From: Nageia nagi
Lineage: Eukaryota; Pinophyta
Direction of reading: 5' to 3'
Assembly: GCA_050084985.1 (NCBI GenBank)
Contig: JBITNC010000001.1
Span: 38,068,001 to 38,132,000 of the forward strand
Length of the DNA: 64,000 nt
The first letter of the stretch is position 1. The number at the start of each line of letters is the position of its first letter. The translations under genes and the position numbers were made by a program. Below are positions 1 through 12,399 of the stretch, piece by piece. The notes beneath the pieces were generated by a model. That model was not told the origin of the DNA and made no database searches. It saw nothing but the letters and a program-made list of their open reading frames with translations.

Positions 1-439
1 CTACTGGATGGGCAATGGTGCTCCACCAATGTTGTAGATTGCCAAGATCCCTCAGCTTGACAACCCTCTTAGGTGCTCCACCTAAGGAATACACTAGCGC
101 TCTGCTAAGGTTATGTCCATCAGACGATATGTAAGAGTAGAAGTAATAATAGTCAAGTTTGTCCAGCAAATGAGCCTCCAAGTCTTCTTATACTCTCAAC
201 CAGGTCCTGGATCTCACCTTGGAATCATCACTAGGCTCTAAGGCTCCAGTTTTAGCCTCTAGAGGGATCGGGATGCCCAACATGGTTTCCTAGGTATCAA
301 GCATGCCAACGTGGGGTTCCTAGGTGCCATAAATGCCAATGTAGGGTCAAGGGGTGCCACACATGCCTTGGTGTTTGTGATGGGCCAACGTGGGGTCTAG
401 GGGACTCCCCAAGGCTGGTGCAAGCATGCAATCCTCTTT

Positions 440-1132
440 CGTGGTCATTTAATGTATACAAGATCTTGGGATTCCAACAATCAAGTCTGAGATCTCCAAG
501 TACATTAATATATCCTATTCTACACTTGGGAGGGATACGTCCCACTAGGGGCTCATAGTGGGGTCCATGGACCAATTAATTCCTATCCCAAGTGATACAA
601 AACTAACCACAAATCAAACTACAAAACAAACTACAAAAGGGATGTTATTAAGACATCCTCTTTGTTACATTAGTTTTATATAGACAAAAGGGATGTTACA
701 TGGGATGCCTCCAAGTCCAATGTTGGGGTCCTAGAAGTCCACCCATGTCATGTGTTGGGTTTCTAGGAGTCATACATGTGCCTAGATCCTATTTTCATGT
801 CTATACACGGCCTTGGGATTCCCACAATCAATTCTTAGGATCTCCAAGTACATAAAATAACATTAAAATATGCTAGCCTATGCATGGGAGGAAAACGTCC
901 CTCTTGGGGATCACGGTGGGGTCCAATGTACCATTATTATTTCTGGCCCAAGTAACTAACAACAAATACATAAATAAATAAATTTTTACAAAAAGGGAAT
1001 CCGCTAGCCTATGCATGGGAGGAAAACGTCCTTCTTGGGGATCACAGTGGGGTCCAATGTACCATTATTATTTCTATCCAAGTAACTAACAACAAATACA
1101 TAAATAAATAAATTTTTACAAAAAGGGAATCC
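440..1132. repeat. Degenerate direct repeats with an exact-length tandem duplication
   Basis: Three related blocks lie head to tail. Two adjacent copies (872-1002 and 1003-1132, offset 131 bases) are almost identical and each ends in an AT-rich tail containing ATAAATAAATAAAT. A more diverged copy starts near 440-510 and shares a block built around GGGAGG, ACGTCCC, a GGGGNTCA-like stretch and GTGGGGTCCA. Words such as GCCAACGTGGGG and TTGGGATTCC resemble text inside the 1.5-kb LTRs further right, so this may be a fragment of a related LTR. No coding potential was seen from 1 to 1150. Confidence 0.7.
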
Positions 1133-1159
1133 TTAGGATTCCAAAATTAATTAATTCTT

Positions 1160-2345
1160 GTGGAAAGGGGATGTTATAATGAGCAAGTTCTAGCTAATAT
1201 GAGTGCATCCACATTTTTAGTTGTGGTAGATTCATGGAAGCAAAGTAAGCTTATCAAGTTTGATGCGAGTGAAATTCCAAGCAATGACATTGTAGATCAA
1301 TGTTTAGCTTTGTGTATCAAGGTAAATGTCTTTGGTTTATAAGTAAAGAGAGCTCTAATGGACATTGATTCATGATTGAATAGTTGTTCAACAACCTTTT
1401 TGCAACATTTTAAGAAAGCGAATCTACCACCCATTCAACAATCAAATATGAAAATCAAGGGATTTAATAGTGAAGAGAAACAATTGTAGGAATTATCAAC
1501 TTGCCAATTTAGTTTCTTCTTGCTAAATCATTCGCGGTGTCTTAACTTAGAATTTGCTTCTAGGAAGACCATGGATCCATGCCATGGAAAGTATTCTCTC
1601 AACTTTGCATAGATGTATCAAGTTTGAATACAAAATAAACGTATACAAGTATTCAATTGATGAAGATACTTTCAAGTATTGCCATGCAATTAGAATTGAG
1701 AATCTTAGAGCACATGTTGTTCCACATAATGAGATCCCTTTGGTTGAGGTTTAGGATAATGGGAAGCAAGTGGTGCAAGATGGATTAATTAATATGACAA
1801 AGGAACTTTTGAAAAAGAAAAGTCAATGAAAGTCATGTATCCAAGGATTGGAACATCAATGAGCAATATATGCTTTTTAGAACCATTCGAGATTTTGGTA
1901 GACCCCAAATTCTCGAAAAATAGGATTACCATTGGTCCTATCAACTTGTGCACGACCACCATCGGCCTTGTTATGAGCATATTTTCAATCAGGATTAGGA
2001 GTTTCAAGAATATCTCAAGGTTTCCTATGGACAATTGTAATCAATAGAAAGTCAATTTCAAAGTCTAGAAAAGAATGAGATAAATCAAGTAAAATCAAAG
2101 AAAGATGATATGACCATGAATTCAAAGTTTGTGGATAGTTATTTGGACAAATTTTGGAGTTATAAGGTTACCAATTTGGGAAGGAATGAACAAGGTCCCT
2201 TAAAATTTCCGGAACAGTTAAGGCATATTCATCCAAAGAATGGCTTTGGGATATGATTCCAACAAGGATGAAAAGAATGAGTTTGATTATTATTCTTCGC
2301 TTTGAGATTTCCAGATTAGTGAATATGGCAATGTTGGTTTAGTTT
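1160..2345 (+). pseudogene. Ty3/gypsy retroelement fragment, protease to spacer region
   Basis: Broken fragment of a gypsy polyprotein. The best stretch (1554-1754) reads LLGRPWIHAMESILSTLH, the conserved end of the retropepsin domain in plant gypsy elements. It is preceded at 1160-1342 by a block with FDASEIPSNDIVDQC, the part usually found just upstream. Downstream, 1790-2340 continues in shifting frames with MALGYDSNKDE near 2245, which fits the spacer between protease and reverse transcriptase. There are many stops, no LTR is visible, and RT and integrase are absent. The protease active-site motif (DS/TGA) was not found, so the domain is incomplete. Family assignment rests on the LLGRPW..STLH signature. 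Confidence 0.7.
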
Positions 2346-2754
2346 CCATGATTGATAGCAAAAGAAGGTGAGTCATGTAATTATAAATCTCTTTGGATAT
2401 GTTTGTTAATGATGATTCATTGCTTGAGCTCCTTTGGGCAAAATAAGAGTTGCCCAAATCAAGTGAAAAGAGAATTTCGAAACACGTATGTCATGCTCAT
2501 GCATATTTTAGATATGAGGAATAACAAGACGATAGAAAGTGACAAGTACATTTAAAGTTGGCCATCAGGATATAGCAAGTTTATATTTTCTATATTAATT
2601 TTTTTTCATCTAAATTTCAGTAGTAATAGGTGATAGAGGGGATGGTGGTTAATGGAGGTTAGATTCAGAAACATTCTTTTTCATGATCATTATCTATATG
2701 GTTTATTTGATTATCATTCCCTATTGTCTAAGAAGAGAATATTTTACAAGCATT
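2346..2754. other. Unassigned AT-rich sequence left of the hAT insertion
   Basis: No coding or structural signal beyond short spurious ORFs. It is part of the sequence that the hAT element interrupted. The right half of that target begins again at 6273. Confidence 0.4.
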
Positions 2755-2762
2755 GTTACAAT
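2755..2762. repeat. Candidate hAT target-site duplication, left copy
   Basis: GTTACAAT lies directly before the candidate left terminus. CTTACAAT at 6273-6280 follows the right terminus and matches at 7 of 8 bases. Eight bases is the duplication length made by hAT transposases. Confidence 0.5.
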
Positions 2763-5700
2763 CAAGGTTGGAAAACTTGGACTCGGGAATTACTCGGCCA
2801 GGAAAAATTTGGAGAGTACTCGGCAACTCGGAGAGTACTCGGTAAAAACTCGATATCAAAACTCAGAAAAAAAAACACGAACATTTTATGAAGCAAAATA
2901 CAAAAACATATTTAGATACGGAATTAGAGAGCTGAAATGATCATTGATTGTTTGTGACCATTAATGATCATCAAAAATAGTGAATACAACAATGTATATA
3001 GTCATAAGTCATAACTCAAAAGTAAAGTAGTTCTAAACTTCTAAATAGTAAAGTCTAAAGACTACTAGTGTTGGAATAAAAACTGAGTCTAGACTCTAAG
3101 AGTCTAACTTTAAAGTACTAAACTACTACTGCCGCAATCAGTGCAATGGCCTCTTTCCCCTCGTCCCGATCCTCTTATATATCCTCGGCTCACTCCTCAC
3201 AGCACGTGGTGGCGAAGGATGTCGCACTGGCACATCCTCATATCCCCAATAGAATGCTCAACCTTAGGTATGTACTAATCCTTGTCCTCATCCTCGGGCT
3301 CCACATAAATTGCAGTTGTTGCATTGGATGTACCTTCACCTGCTCTAGATGCACCTTCATCTACTGCTTCTCTTTCAAGTCGCTCGATATCCTCCTCAGT
3401 GAAGATGGGTTCCACATCTTCAGCAACCCAATCTACTAGTGGATCCATAGAATCAAGGTCAATGGCATCATAGCAATCTGTGCCCTCCACTTGTCTAACA
3501 TGAAGACGAAGATTGTATTGGATGAACACAAAGTCATTCAGGCGTTGCTAGCTTAACCTGTTGCGTCTCTTTGTGCGAACGCTCTCAAACATGGACCAAT
3601 TGTGCTCACACCCAGAAGCACTATAAGGATGGCTCAATATCCTCATTGCCATCTTTTGAAGATTTGGACACCGACCACCATTATCTTCCCACCAACAATC
3701 TGTGAAAAAGAAATTACAATTTCAAAAACTCAATCTACCTTTGATAAAATACTAAATTACTAATAGTAAAAAGACCACATTTATAATTTTACTGATTTTA
3801 GATTATTAGTTGGTCGCAAGGTGTTTCTCGACATTTTACAAATAACTGAAGAAAGAACCGTCCCTTCGGCCTTCTTGTAGGCTTGTATCTCTTCTGAAAC
3901 AAGAGCCTTAAGGTTATCATCAGGGATCACCCTCTCAATGCAAAGTATAGAGGCCATCCATAACCTCATTATCAAGCTCAAAATTATCAACATAGAAAAA
4001 CTTGGGGTTTAAATAGAACCCCGCTTCATGTAGAGGTCGATGGAGATAATGGGTCCATCTCCTATCAATGATACTCTCAAGGCCATCTAATTTATTTCTA
4101 TTTCTTTCATACATACATTGGACAACCGCATTTGCCCTATCCATGGCCTCATATAGATAGCCCATCAGCATCAAATCACCATCTACAAGACGAAGAACCT
4201 TGACCCAAGATTGTGTGACCTAGAAAACATTATAAAAAAAAATTTAGATTTAGATAAAGAAAAATACAAACTACAAACTTACAAAGCTACAAACTAAAAC
4301 TTGAAAAATAAAAAAAAAACATAAAAGAAAGAATTTAAATTATCTTCAAGGCCTCATCAACACCCTTCCAAAACAAGTCATCAAACACTGTCTTTTGGAC
4401 CTTCTTCCCATCATCACTATTACGAAAAGAAGACTCCCTCTATTTATCACTAATAAACATCCTCTTAAAAGGATCTTCTGCTTCAAAGAGGCTTTGTAAT
4501 GCTAGAAAATTGAAGGCAGATCTAGTGATACCTGGACAAATGATCTCCTTGCCACCCGTGTGCTCTTTCATCAAACTAAGAACCCAAGTGTGGTTGTAGA
4601 TGAATTTGGTAATTATTTTTGCTTCATGAACCACATTTTTAATCCATAAGAACTTGCCCATGTCCTCTAGCATAAGGTCAATCACATGGGCTGCGCATGG
4701 GCTCCAAAATAGGGTTTTATACTACCTCTCAAGCATTTTACCTGTAGAAACATATGCTGAAGCGTTGTTGGTCACAACTTGAACAACATCTCCACACCCA
4801 CTTCCAACACCACTTCCTTAAGCAATTTGAAAATCAGCGATGCATCTTTTATTTTATCGGATGCATCAATCGAATTCAAGAAGACCATTGATCCACTCGA
4901 TGCCACCATGAAGTTGAGTAGTGTACAATTCTTCGTATCTGTCCATCCATCTGACATAATAGTGCATCCACGTTTGCACCAATTCTTTCTTTGCTCATCT
5001 ACTATGGCACGTGTGGTAAGTATTGCATCCTCAAGCAAAGGACCATTGAAATCCTTTGCGGTAGGGGCCTTCATTCCTCTTCCAACATTGATGAATGCAT
5101 TCACCATGGCTACCCAATAAGGACTACTTGCAACATTAAAAGAAATGTTGCAATAGTACCAAAAATTTGCAGCTGTTCTTCGGGCGGCTTGGATTTTATC
5201 TTTTCCCCATGATGTAGTGTCAAGGGAAGGTTGTGCCTCTGTAGGAGAAACGAAGAAACCTTCCATGGTTTTATGCCTCTTGAACCTGTAAGTGTTGAAT
5301 TTTCATTTGGCTCTTAACATGGATTTTGGGCAAAGAAAGAATGACACTGAATCTTCAAAGCTCACATTCCCCCCAATCCCTGCACCAACTGCCATCTTGG
5401 TCTTTTGCTTTTCTACCTTCTTTTGTGAGGATGAAGCAAGTAAAGCTTGCATCTCACTTATAACCTCGGGAGGTGCAGCAGGACAAAGTGCTACATATTT
5501 ACCTCGTATCCTTGCAAAATGGTATTTTAATCTATTGATACCACCCCTATAAGTTTTTTGCAAAAATTGCAAATCACATGACCTAAAAGTTCACCCCTTC
5601 TGCCATACTTCCAAGCAATATCTGTCCTTGGTGCTAGAGGAGGAGTTTCATTGGAATTGACATCATCTTCAGTTTCCATCTGGAAAGTGAAAAAAAGTAA

Positions 5701-6272
5701 AATTCCTATTAAAAACCCTATAAAACCCTAACCCTAATTTACAAAAATAAATCACAAAATATTCCAAAACTAACAATACCCTTTTGAAGTATAGGCATTA
5801 ACATTAACACACAAAGGAAAAAAAGATTCCATGGTGAAATTTAAAAAAAAAAGTAAAAAACCCTACCTCTTCAAATGCATAGTGAGAATTAAAAAACACA
5901 CAACCGGATCACAAACTCTTGAGAAATCTACGGTGAAATACTAAAAATCCACGGTGAAGCTCTTTAGATTGATGTTGAACCTTTGAATCTTCAAAAACTG
6001 ACCTGGAGAGTGGAAATAATGAGCAAAATGGAGAGAATGAGCAAATTGGAAATGATATTAGCATGTTAGAGGGGCTGATTGTCTTGAAAAGGGTAAAATC
6101 CGGCTTTGTTTCATCGGTTGCCGGTTACTCGCGGGTTATGGGTTCGGTTACTCGCCGGTTAATCCGCAAAACGTTGTAGGGCCGGTTTTTCACCCGCGCG
6201 AACTCACTAGGTTCGAAAACCGCGAGTACTCGCGAGTTTGCCATGCTTACTTGCGGTTTTTCGATCACTGGA
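2763..6272 (-). mobile_element. hAT-family DNA transposon, inactive
   Basis: An element of about 3.5 kb whose transposase remnant runs on the minus strand. The left end starts CAAGGTTGGAAAA. The right end, read inwards on the minus strand from 6270, starts CAGTGATCGAAAA. Both fit the hAT terminal pattern CARNG and agree at 9 of 13 positions. Subterminal sequence on both sides is rich in ACTCG and its complement: ACTCGGGAATTACTCGG on the left and ACTCGCGAGTACTCGCGG on the right. Clusters of short motifs like these are typical transposase binding regions. The target duplication is offset by two bases from the best terminal alignment, so the exact right end (6270 or 6272) is uncertain. The transposase is a pseudogene, so the copy cannot be autonomous. 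Confidence 0.6.
3270..5679 (-). pseudogene. hAT transposase (BED finger, DUF659, C-terminal dimerisation)
   Basis: Reading leftwards, an ATG at 5679 opens a product with a BED-type finger (CNFC near 5590, with a frameshift, then RLKYHFARIRG and ALC). Next comes a DUF659 catalytic domain at 5266-4772 holding the first catalytic Asp in SDGWTD. Further parts are CAAHVIDLMLEDMGK (about 4680), WTHYLHRPLHEAGFYLNP (about 4040) and the C-terminal block CWWEDNGGRCPNLQKMAMRI to SGCEHNWSMFESVRTKRRNR (3697-3555), which keeps the catalytic Glu in GCEHNWS. The second Asp, normally in a TDNA motif, reads TNNA. Probable introns end at TTTTCTAG (about 4220) and TTTTTCACAG (3700). Several frameshifts and an in-frame TAG after RRNRLS make it a pseudogene. 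An acidic tail follows to 3275. Confidence 0.85.
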
Positions 6273-6280
6273 CTTACAAT
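6273..6280. repeat. Candidate hAT target-site duplication, right copy
   Basis: CTTACAAT, partner of GTTACAAT at 2755-2762, differing at one base. Confidence 0.5.
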
Positions 6281-9200
6281 ATTCCAAATTGTGAGACGAA
6301 TGCCAAGAGGCAACTTCAATAAGTGGATGAATTTTGTCCTCTAGTTAGCATTGTTCAACAACATTCTCCCCTTTGATGTTGAGTGGACTCATCAAATTGT
6401 TTCTCAACTTGAGAAATTGTGCATGTTAACCAGATTTTCTGTCAAGGAAGTCCTGGGACAGTTACACACAGATCATCTACTCTTCGGATGTGATCTCCTC
6501 CAATATACAAGGAAGGGCCTCAGTTTAACAATGCCGAAAAGACAAACACTTAATGGCACAGATTGTTAAAACAATCTTACAACTGAAGCATGCAACCCAA
6601 CCCTGTGACGATCACCCTCAAGTTGCAATTGAGAAATACTTGTTCTAAAGATCAATAAAGACTAATTGTCATTATGTAATGAAATTAAACATATGTTACA
6701 GTCAACAATGAACACATAAAGATACATCTAAGTAATTCCTGTAGTCAATAACATCTTTATTTAGCCATGCTCAAACTGAGCAATTCAGAATCTGATTGTA
6801 TTTATGTAAATAACAATATAGCAATATTACTCGAGCATATCATTTATATTTTTCTTAACCCATGGTCCAACTTTATAGGAGTGTTGGTGTCAATTGAGTT
6901 GTTATGAGTTTTTAGTGAGTTAAGTTGTTCTAGTAACACATGTTCAAAATTATTAGCAAGTTAGTTTTTTCATTCTTACATGCATGCCATTTATTATCGC
7001 TGGTAAATGAGTTATGCTCACAAGCATGAATGAGCATTGTGTGATGTGGGTCATCATCATAAATAAGTGAAGCTGTTATGCTGAAAAGCATAAGTAGGGT
7101 TGCTATTCCTCTGTATATTAGATTTATTGTTATTGTTACTTATGGAACACTGTAAATAGGGGTGCCATGTTTCATTATATGTTGTATATATTAGAAGATT
7201 GATATGAGATTTTCTATATAGTAGTTCTTGTGACCTTGTATGTATATTTTGTGTTTAGTTTTTCTATTGATATTAATTTCTCAGTTGTAATCATTTTAAT
7301 ATGTTAATAGTTTATGGCTTCCCATGATGCCAACATATTGTTTCAAAGAACAGGGTTTGATATGACATTTATAGTCTGCTGGTGCTTATGAGTATGCAGG
7401 TGTATTGTGTGTTTCTTGTTTTTATTGATATTATTGTCTCAATTCAAGTCATAGTAGCATGTTAATGGTTTATGGCTTTCCCAAGCCAACAATATGGTAT
7501 AAAGCACCAGTTTGTGCTTTTTAAGAAGTGAAAAGGTGTGACCCATGTGGAAGGCCTAATAATTTTTCTTCAAATTTTCAATTTAAGAAAAATAAGAGTT
7601 ACTCTTTTTAAGGTTCAAATATAAAGAGGTGAAGGTATAGTTTCCTAAGGAAGTGTTACTGAAACTCCTGAGATTAGTACTAAATAAAAAGTTGAAGAAA
7701 TTCCTTATTTATGGATGAAGGTGCACGAATAAGAATTGTTCATATATAGCATTCATGATATATTATACTTTTGAATTTGCCTACTCTTTTTTTTCGGAGA
7801 TGAAATTTGGTGAGATTGAGAAGCATAGTTCGTTGCAAATAGAGCTTTGTGTGTACTTGCAACAGCATTAACATGATTTTGGGTTAATTCAATAAAGACG
7901 CTTGTTGACGTTGTTGTAGGTAAACCATGAATGGTGGTGGTTATGGGTGAGCCTAGAGAAATCCTTATAACAGTAACTCTGAAAAAGATGAATAAAGAAT
8001 CATAAAAATCCTTTCTATGACAAGGCTTCGCACACATAATCACATTAAGAGTTTGATAGATTTCAAATTTAGAATATAGACTGCATTTTCATTCATGAAT
8101 GGGAAATACATCTATTGTGGGCATAGCAAATAACTCAGATATTTCTAGATGAAGATTTTGATCTGCGTTTCCTCTGAAAACTTTGAGAAACCAAGAAGGC
8201 CCATATTTATAGCATAAGTTGTTAGGGGGGAGCAAGAAATTTCAATTCCTCACATGGTCATTATATGTTCAAGTATGTTTTTGTGACCTCCAAATCATTA
8301 GTATGGTTGAGACTTAGAATATTCATGATAATTGGTTGGAAGTGCATTATCATCATTCTTGATTGAGTTAAGTTTTATCCAGGCATGCATGAAATTTATG
8401 AGCCTTGTCAGTTGTCTTATTGTACATTGCATGATTGAATCATGTTATTTGCGTCATTATAAGAGCGCATGAAGCCATTATGGTAAACACTAAAAACTAT
8501 TAATACCATTTTGCATGTGTGTACTTTTGAAGAATAGCATGGGTTTTATTGTTCAGTGGTGCTTGTAAGCACTGAGTTTTATTATGTATTCTTTGGTTCT
8601 TAGTGTGTCAGTTGTGTAAGTTGATGGTTCATTTATTCTTCGAAGCGATAACAATTTTGGTACATAAACATTGTACACTTACCATTAGTAATGTGTGGCA
8701 CCCTGTCTTTGATAATTGACCATGGGTATTTAGCATTACATTTGTCAACATTAGTCGCAATATGGTTCATACTTGCTGTGTAGATTTCTGTATGATTTGA
8801 TACGTAGCACCAATGCCTGATTTCCATGGGTATATTATGCAAGTGTATGTCATTGTGATCTTTCTCTACTTGCATAAATTTTTCTTTCCCCCTAAATGTT
8901 TTATTGCACTGGTTTCTGCATTGCTATTCATTCTTGAGTGAAATTTCTACTCAGTTTATAATCAAAATATCGTTTTTTTTTACAGTTACATATCATCCAT
9001 ATGCGCACAATGCTACCATCATCATATCAAGGTTTTCAATAATTCAGCCTTCGACATCTATATTGCATAAACACTATTTTGTTTGGTTTTGCCCTAACTA
9101 TCTCATTTGTCTCAGGAAATTTCAGTACACATTTGATGGTTTTCTTCTCTACAAATTGTAGTTTCCGCATATCATAAACTCAACTGTCTTGTAATTGTAC

Positions 9201-12200
9201 TAAATGACAAAATTACTTTCAGGCCATCATCATCAACCACGTTTTCTATTACTATGAATTGGAAAAGATAACTCTACCATCAATCTTCCAATAAATTCAC
9301 AGTAAAAAATCAGAACTATCATTGTAGTGGCATCAACCAATTTGTGGACCATCATTCCATTTTTTTGGGATTTCAAAGAATCCGTCCAAATTCACAAACA
9401 GCATAAACTAACAAGGGTGGATGAAATCTTCACAATAATCGTTAAAACTTGTATTCAACAAGATAAGAGGAACAATAACAAAGAAATGTCATGCTTGCTA
9501 AAGCGTCCAACATGAGTCAAAGGTACAATTTGTCACTACAATAAACAAAGAAAAATGGAAGCTTCAAAGCCATCTATGAACTAAGAAAAAGAAGTTATCA
9601 AGCACAAATCCATATCTTCATGTTTAGTGTTATGTATCTTACATATACTACATATATTGCCATGATATGCAAATATGATACAAAATTACAAATTTAACAT
9701 AATGATGTTATGCAATGTTGACACAACTAAGTATGAGAACTAAGGCCTTGTGTAAACTTCTAAAAACTTCAAACAAGATGTCAAGATTATCATTGATAAG
9801 TATTGTAACATGTAGGATTGGTACCGTCTTTTTCCAATATTAACTAACAATGCAAGATCTAATGATGGCTATGGGAGTGTGTTGGACTGAAAGGGGCCAA
9901 GTTAATAATCTAGGGAATATCTTCCATGTACTTGTCTAATGTGCAGAAAATGTTGGTCCTCAAATTGTTGTAGGAGTTTGCATGGCTATCCTATATGTTT
10001 CGGCTCTCTACATCAATTAATAATGGATTTGTGTCATCTGTGTGATGAGAGGAAAGAATAAGATAGCTACCAGTTTTGAACATTGTCACTTAAATATGCC
10101 ATCATGTGCAAGAGTGGCTACTTAATCTAGCAGGCATTTAGTGTCCTTGAATAACATGCAGAGTTTGTAAGGCTATCTTAGATTTTTTGATCCTTTAAAT
10201 AAAAAGTAATGGATCTTTGGAGAGGTACTTGTTGCGAACATGGTCTCATAGATCTAACATAGTGTGTGGGGTGATTGCATCTTCTAATGGCAATTAGCGT
10301 CCTTAACTATTGCAAGGGGACAAAAGATGGATTTTGGTGTAGTTTTTGGAAGCCTCGTTAATGTTGACATACATTGTCAGAAATGAAACAATATTAGTAA
10401 TGCCCATGGTGATCTAAAGATGGCCCAAGGTATTGCGAAAAGGACATCACAAAGACAACAATTGAGAGAGCAAATACTCCCAAAAAGGGAAAGAAAAAAG
10501 GGTAAATACCATGTCACGACCTAAGAAGTGGGTCAAAGAGAGTAAGAAGGAAGTCAAAAGGAGAGAGAGAGAGGTCATAACATATAGCTCTACCAAGTTA
10601 TATATAGTGCTTTCTGGAAGGATGGAGACCGAGGAGGCGAGCAACCTTGAGGGGTGCTCACTTCCTACCCCAAAAACTAATCTCTCTTATCAATCAAGGC
10701 TAAAGAATCCTTGCTAAGAAAGTTATTGATTTGTCTTTGGCCATTGTTCCTCTGAAACTTTGAAGGCACATGAATGCCTTGTCTCATGGCCCAGCTAATG
10801 AGACGCAAAATGGTCTCATTTTTAACATAAAATACTTCATTAAAATGTTATATTGAAGGATACCTTAGTAATAGTATTGCATATTTTTATATACTTACTA
10901 GTCCAAAATAGGCATAAGGTGTTGTATTTGTTATTTGCTAATGTGTGTTTTATGATGCAATAAGATATACGAGTGAGAGATATTTCAGAATAATATATTT
11001 TAACCTCTCATCAATGTCTTCAATGAGCCAATGTTGACAAGGAGAAAATGAACAGATTACACAGAGAATGCAGGTCTAGAATTAGAATGGAGAGAATGAA
11101 GACAAAGCCAGTATGGAGGATCAAATAGACTACAAATCATGTGAAAATTGGAGAAGAGCTTCCTTGCAAAAATGAGTACTCAGAATGTTTTATAGAACTT
11201 AAAAATATTGATTAATGAAGGAATTATGACCTCTTCAAGATAAGGTTCCGGAAAATGACGTAGCTCCAAAATGTGCCTTCAGAATCACGGTAAACAAGAA
11301 TCACTCGCAATAAAGTTTGTATTGCTAAAAAATAGTATTGAATTCGAATCTCTCCACTATGGATAAGGGCCAGATCATCATATTGATAATTTCAAGCACC
11401 AAATTTACTGGAGGTTGTTAAAACTAGTAGTAGTGACTCAGCTGCACAAATGTTGGATTCAGTTCAAGTTGTAAATAGCTTACTATTAATAGAATAAACC
11501 TGTACCAGTATACAAGAATATAGGAGCTCCATAATTGTAGCAGTCAACCCCAGAACTGTAGCAGTCAGTTGTGATCATTTCAGAATGAAGAAACTTGACA
11601 CCTGTGATGAAGTTGTTGGATTCAAACCAACAATTGACTAAGTTCCAAGCCACTTGCATATTCTTGCACTATTTCAGTGCCACATCTCAGATATCTTATG
11701 GAACTAGTCTCTTGCTAATGTATTTCCAGAATCTTAGCAGTTTGATAAGATCGTAGAAAGTTATTTTTAGTAAAGTTGTTAGTGGGCGTTGCAATAAATA
11801 ATACTTCTCGTTGAATGAGAAGGTAATTACAATTAGAAAGAAGTTAGTTCCTAGTGTATTTTATAAGCAGCAGAAGAATAAAAGAAGTACAAAGTTTCTT
11901 TCCATTCTAAATTTGCCATAGAGACTCTGCTGGAAGGAGCCTGATCAACTCTAATAGCAAAGCCTCTCTTTTATTTTTTGCTCATTTTAGTTATGTGAGT
12001 TTTATTTTCCAGTATTTATTTCAATTTTTGCGAGTGTGGATATTAGAAAATCACAAATATAGGGTAGAATTTCAACTGCATATATAGAACACTGGCCTGG
12101 ATTGATATTATTTAATGGTAAATTGATGACTCATCACTTGCCTCTTTCTATGTGATCTGATATGACGATTTCCGTTTGATACTACCTCTTTGTTCATTTG

Positions 12201-12390
12201 TATTGGTGAAGTATGCTATGATGGGTTGGGAGTGCGATGGTCGAAAACCATTAGGAGGAGAGCTCCTTTGTTGGTGAAGCTAAGTCGATTCCCTGATGTA
12301 TAATGCAAGACATCGTTGATTCGTAAATTTGAAGAAGGTGGATAGAGATCATAGATTGTCCCTAAATAGGTAGTGGAATCTACCTTGGAT
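6281..12390. other. Long non-coding interval
   Basis: About 6 kb of AT-rich sequence without a recognisable protein domain on either strand. ORFs here are short and lack motifs. On the minus strand, 6381-6355 reads ATCAAAGGGGAGAATGTTG, very like the polypurine tract and LTR start of the copia element at 45.7 kb, so a copia end may lie here, split by the hAT insertion. An imperfect duplication is listed separately at 7250-7500. Sequence at 11,760-12,000 has an LTR-like look but I found no partner copy, PBS or PPT for it. Confidence 0.4.
7250..7500. repeat. Imperfect tandem duplication of about 150 bases
   Basis: Two diverged copies follow each other. Both contain TTTTTATTGATATTA-like text, then ATGTTAATRGTTTATGGCTT, then CCAACAATATGG or CCAACATATTG, and a partly shared run into AAAGAAC or AAAGCAC. 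The copies start near 7250 and 7405. No function is evident. Confidence 0.5.
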
Positions 12391-12399
12391 CTCATAATA

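Noticed and set aside
4779-5120. 113-codon plus-strand ORF
   Set aside because: Shadow of the hAT DUF659 domain on the minus strand.
6351-6569. 72-codon ORF right of the hAT element
   Set aside because: No motif in the plus-strand translation; the only recognisable signal is a PPT-like tract on the other strand.
11760-12000. Possible LTR end
   Set aside because: LTR-like composition, but no partner copy, PBS, PPT or duplication could be found in the window.
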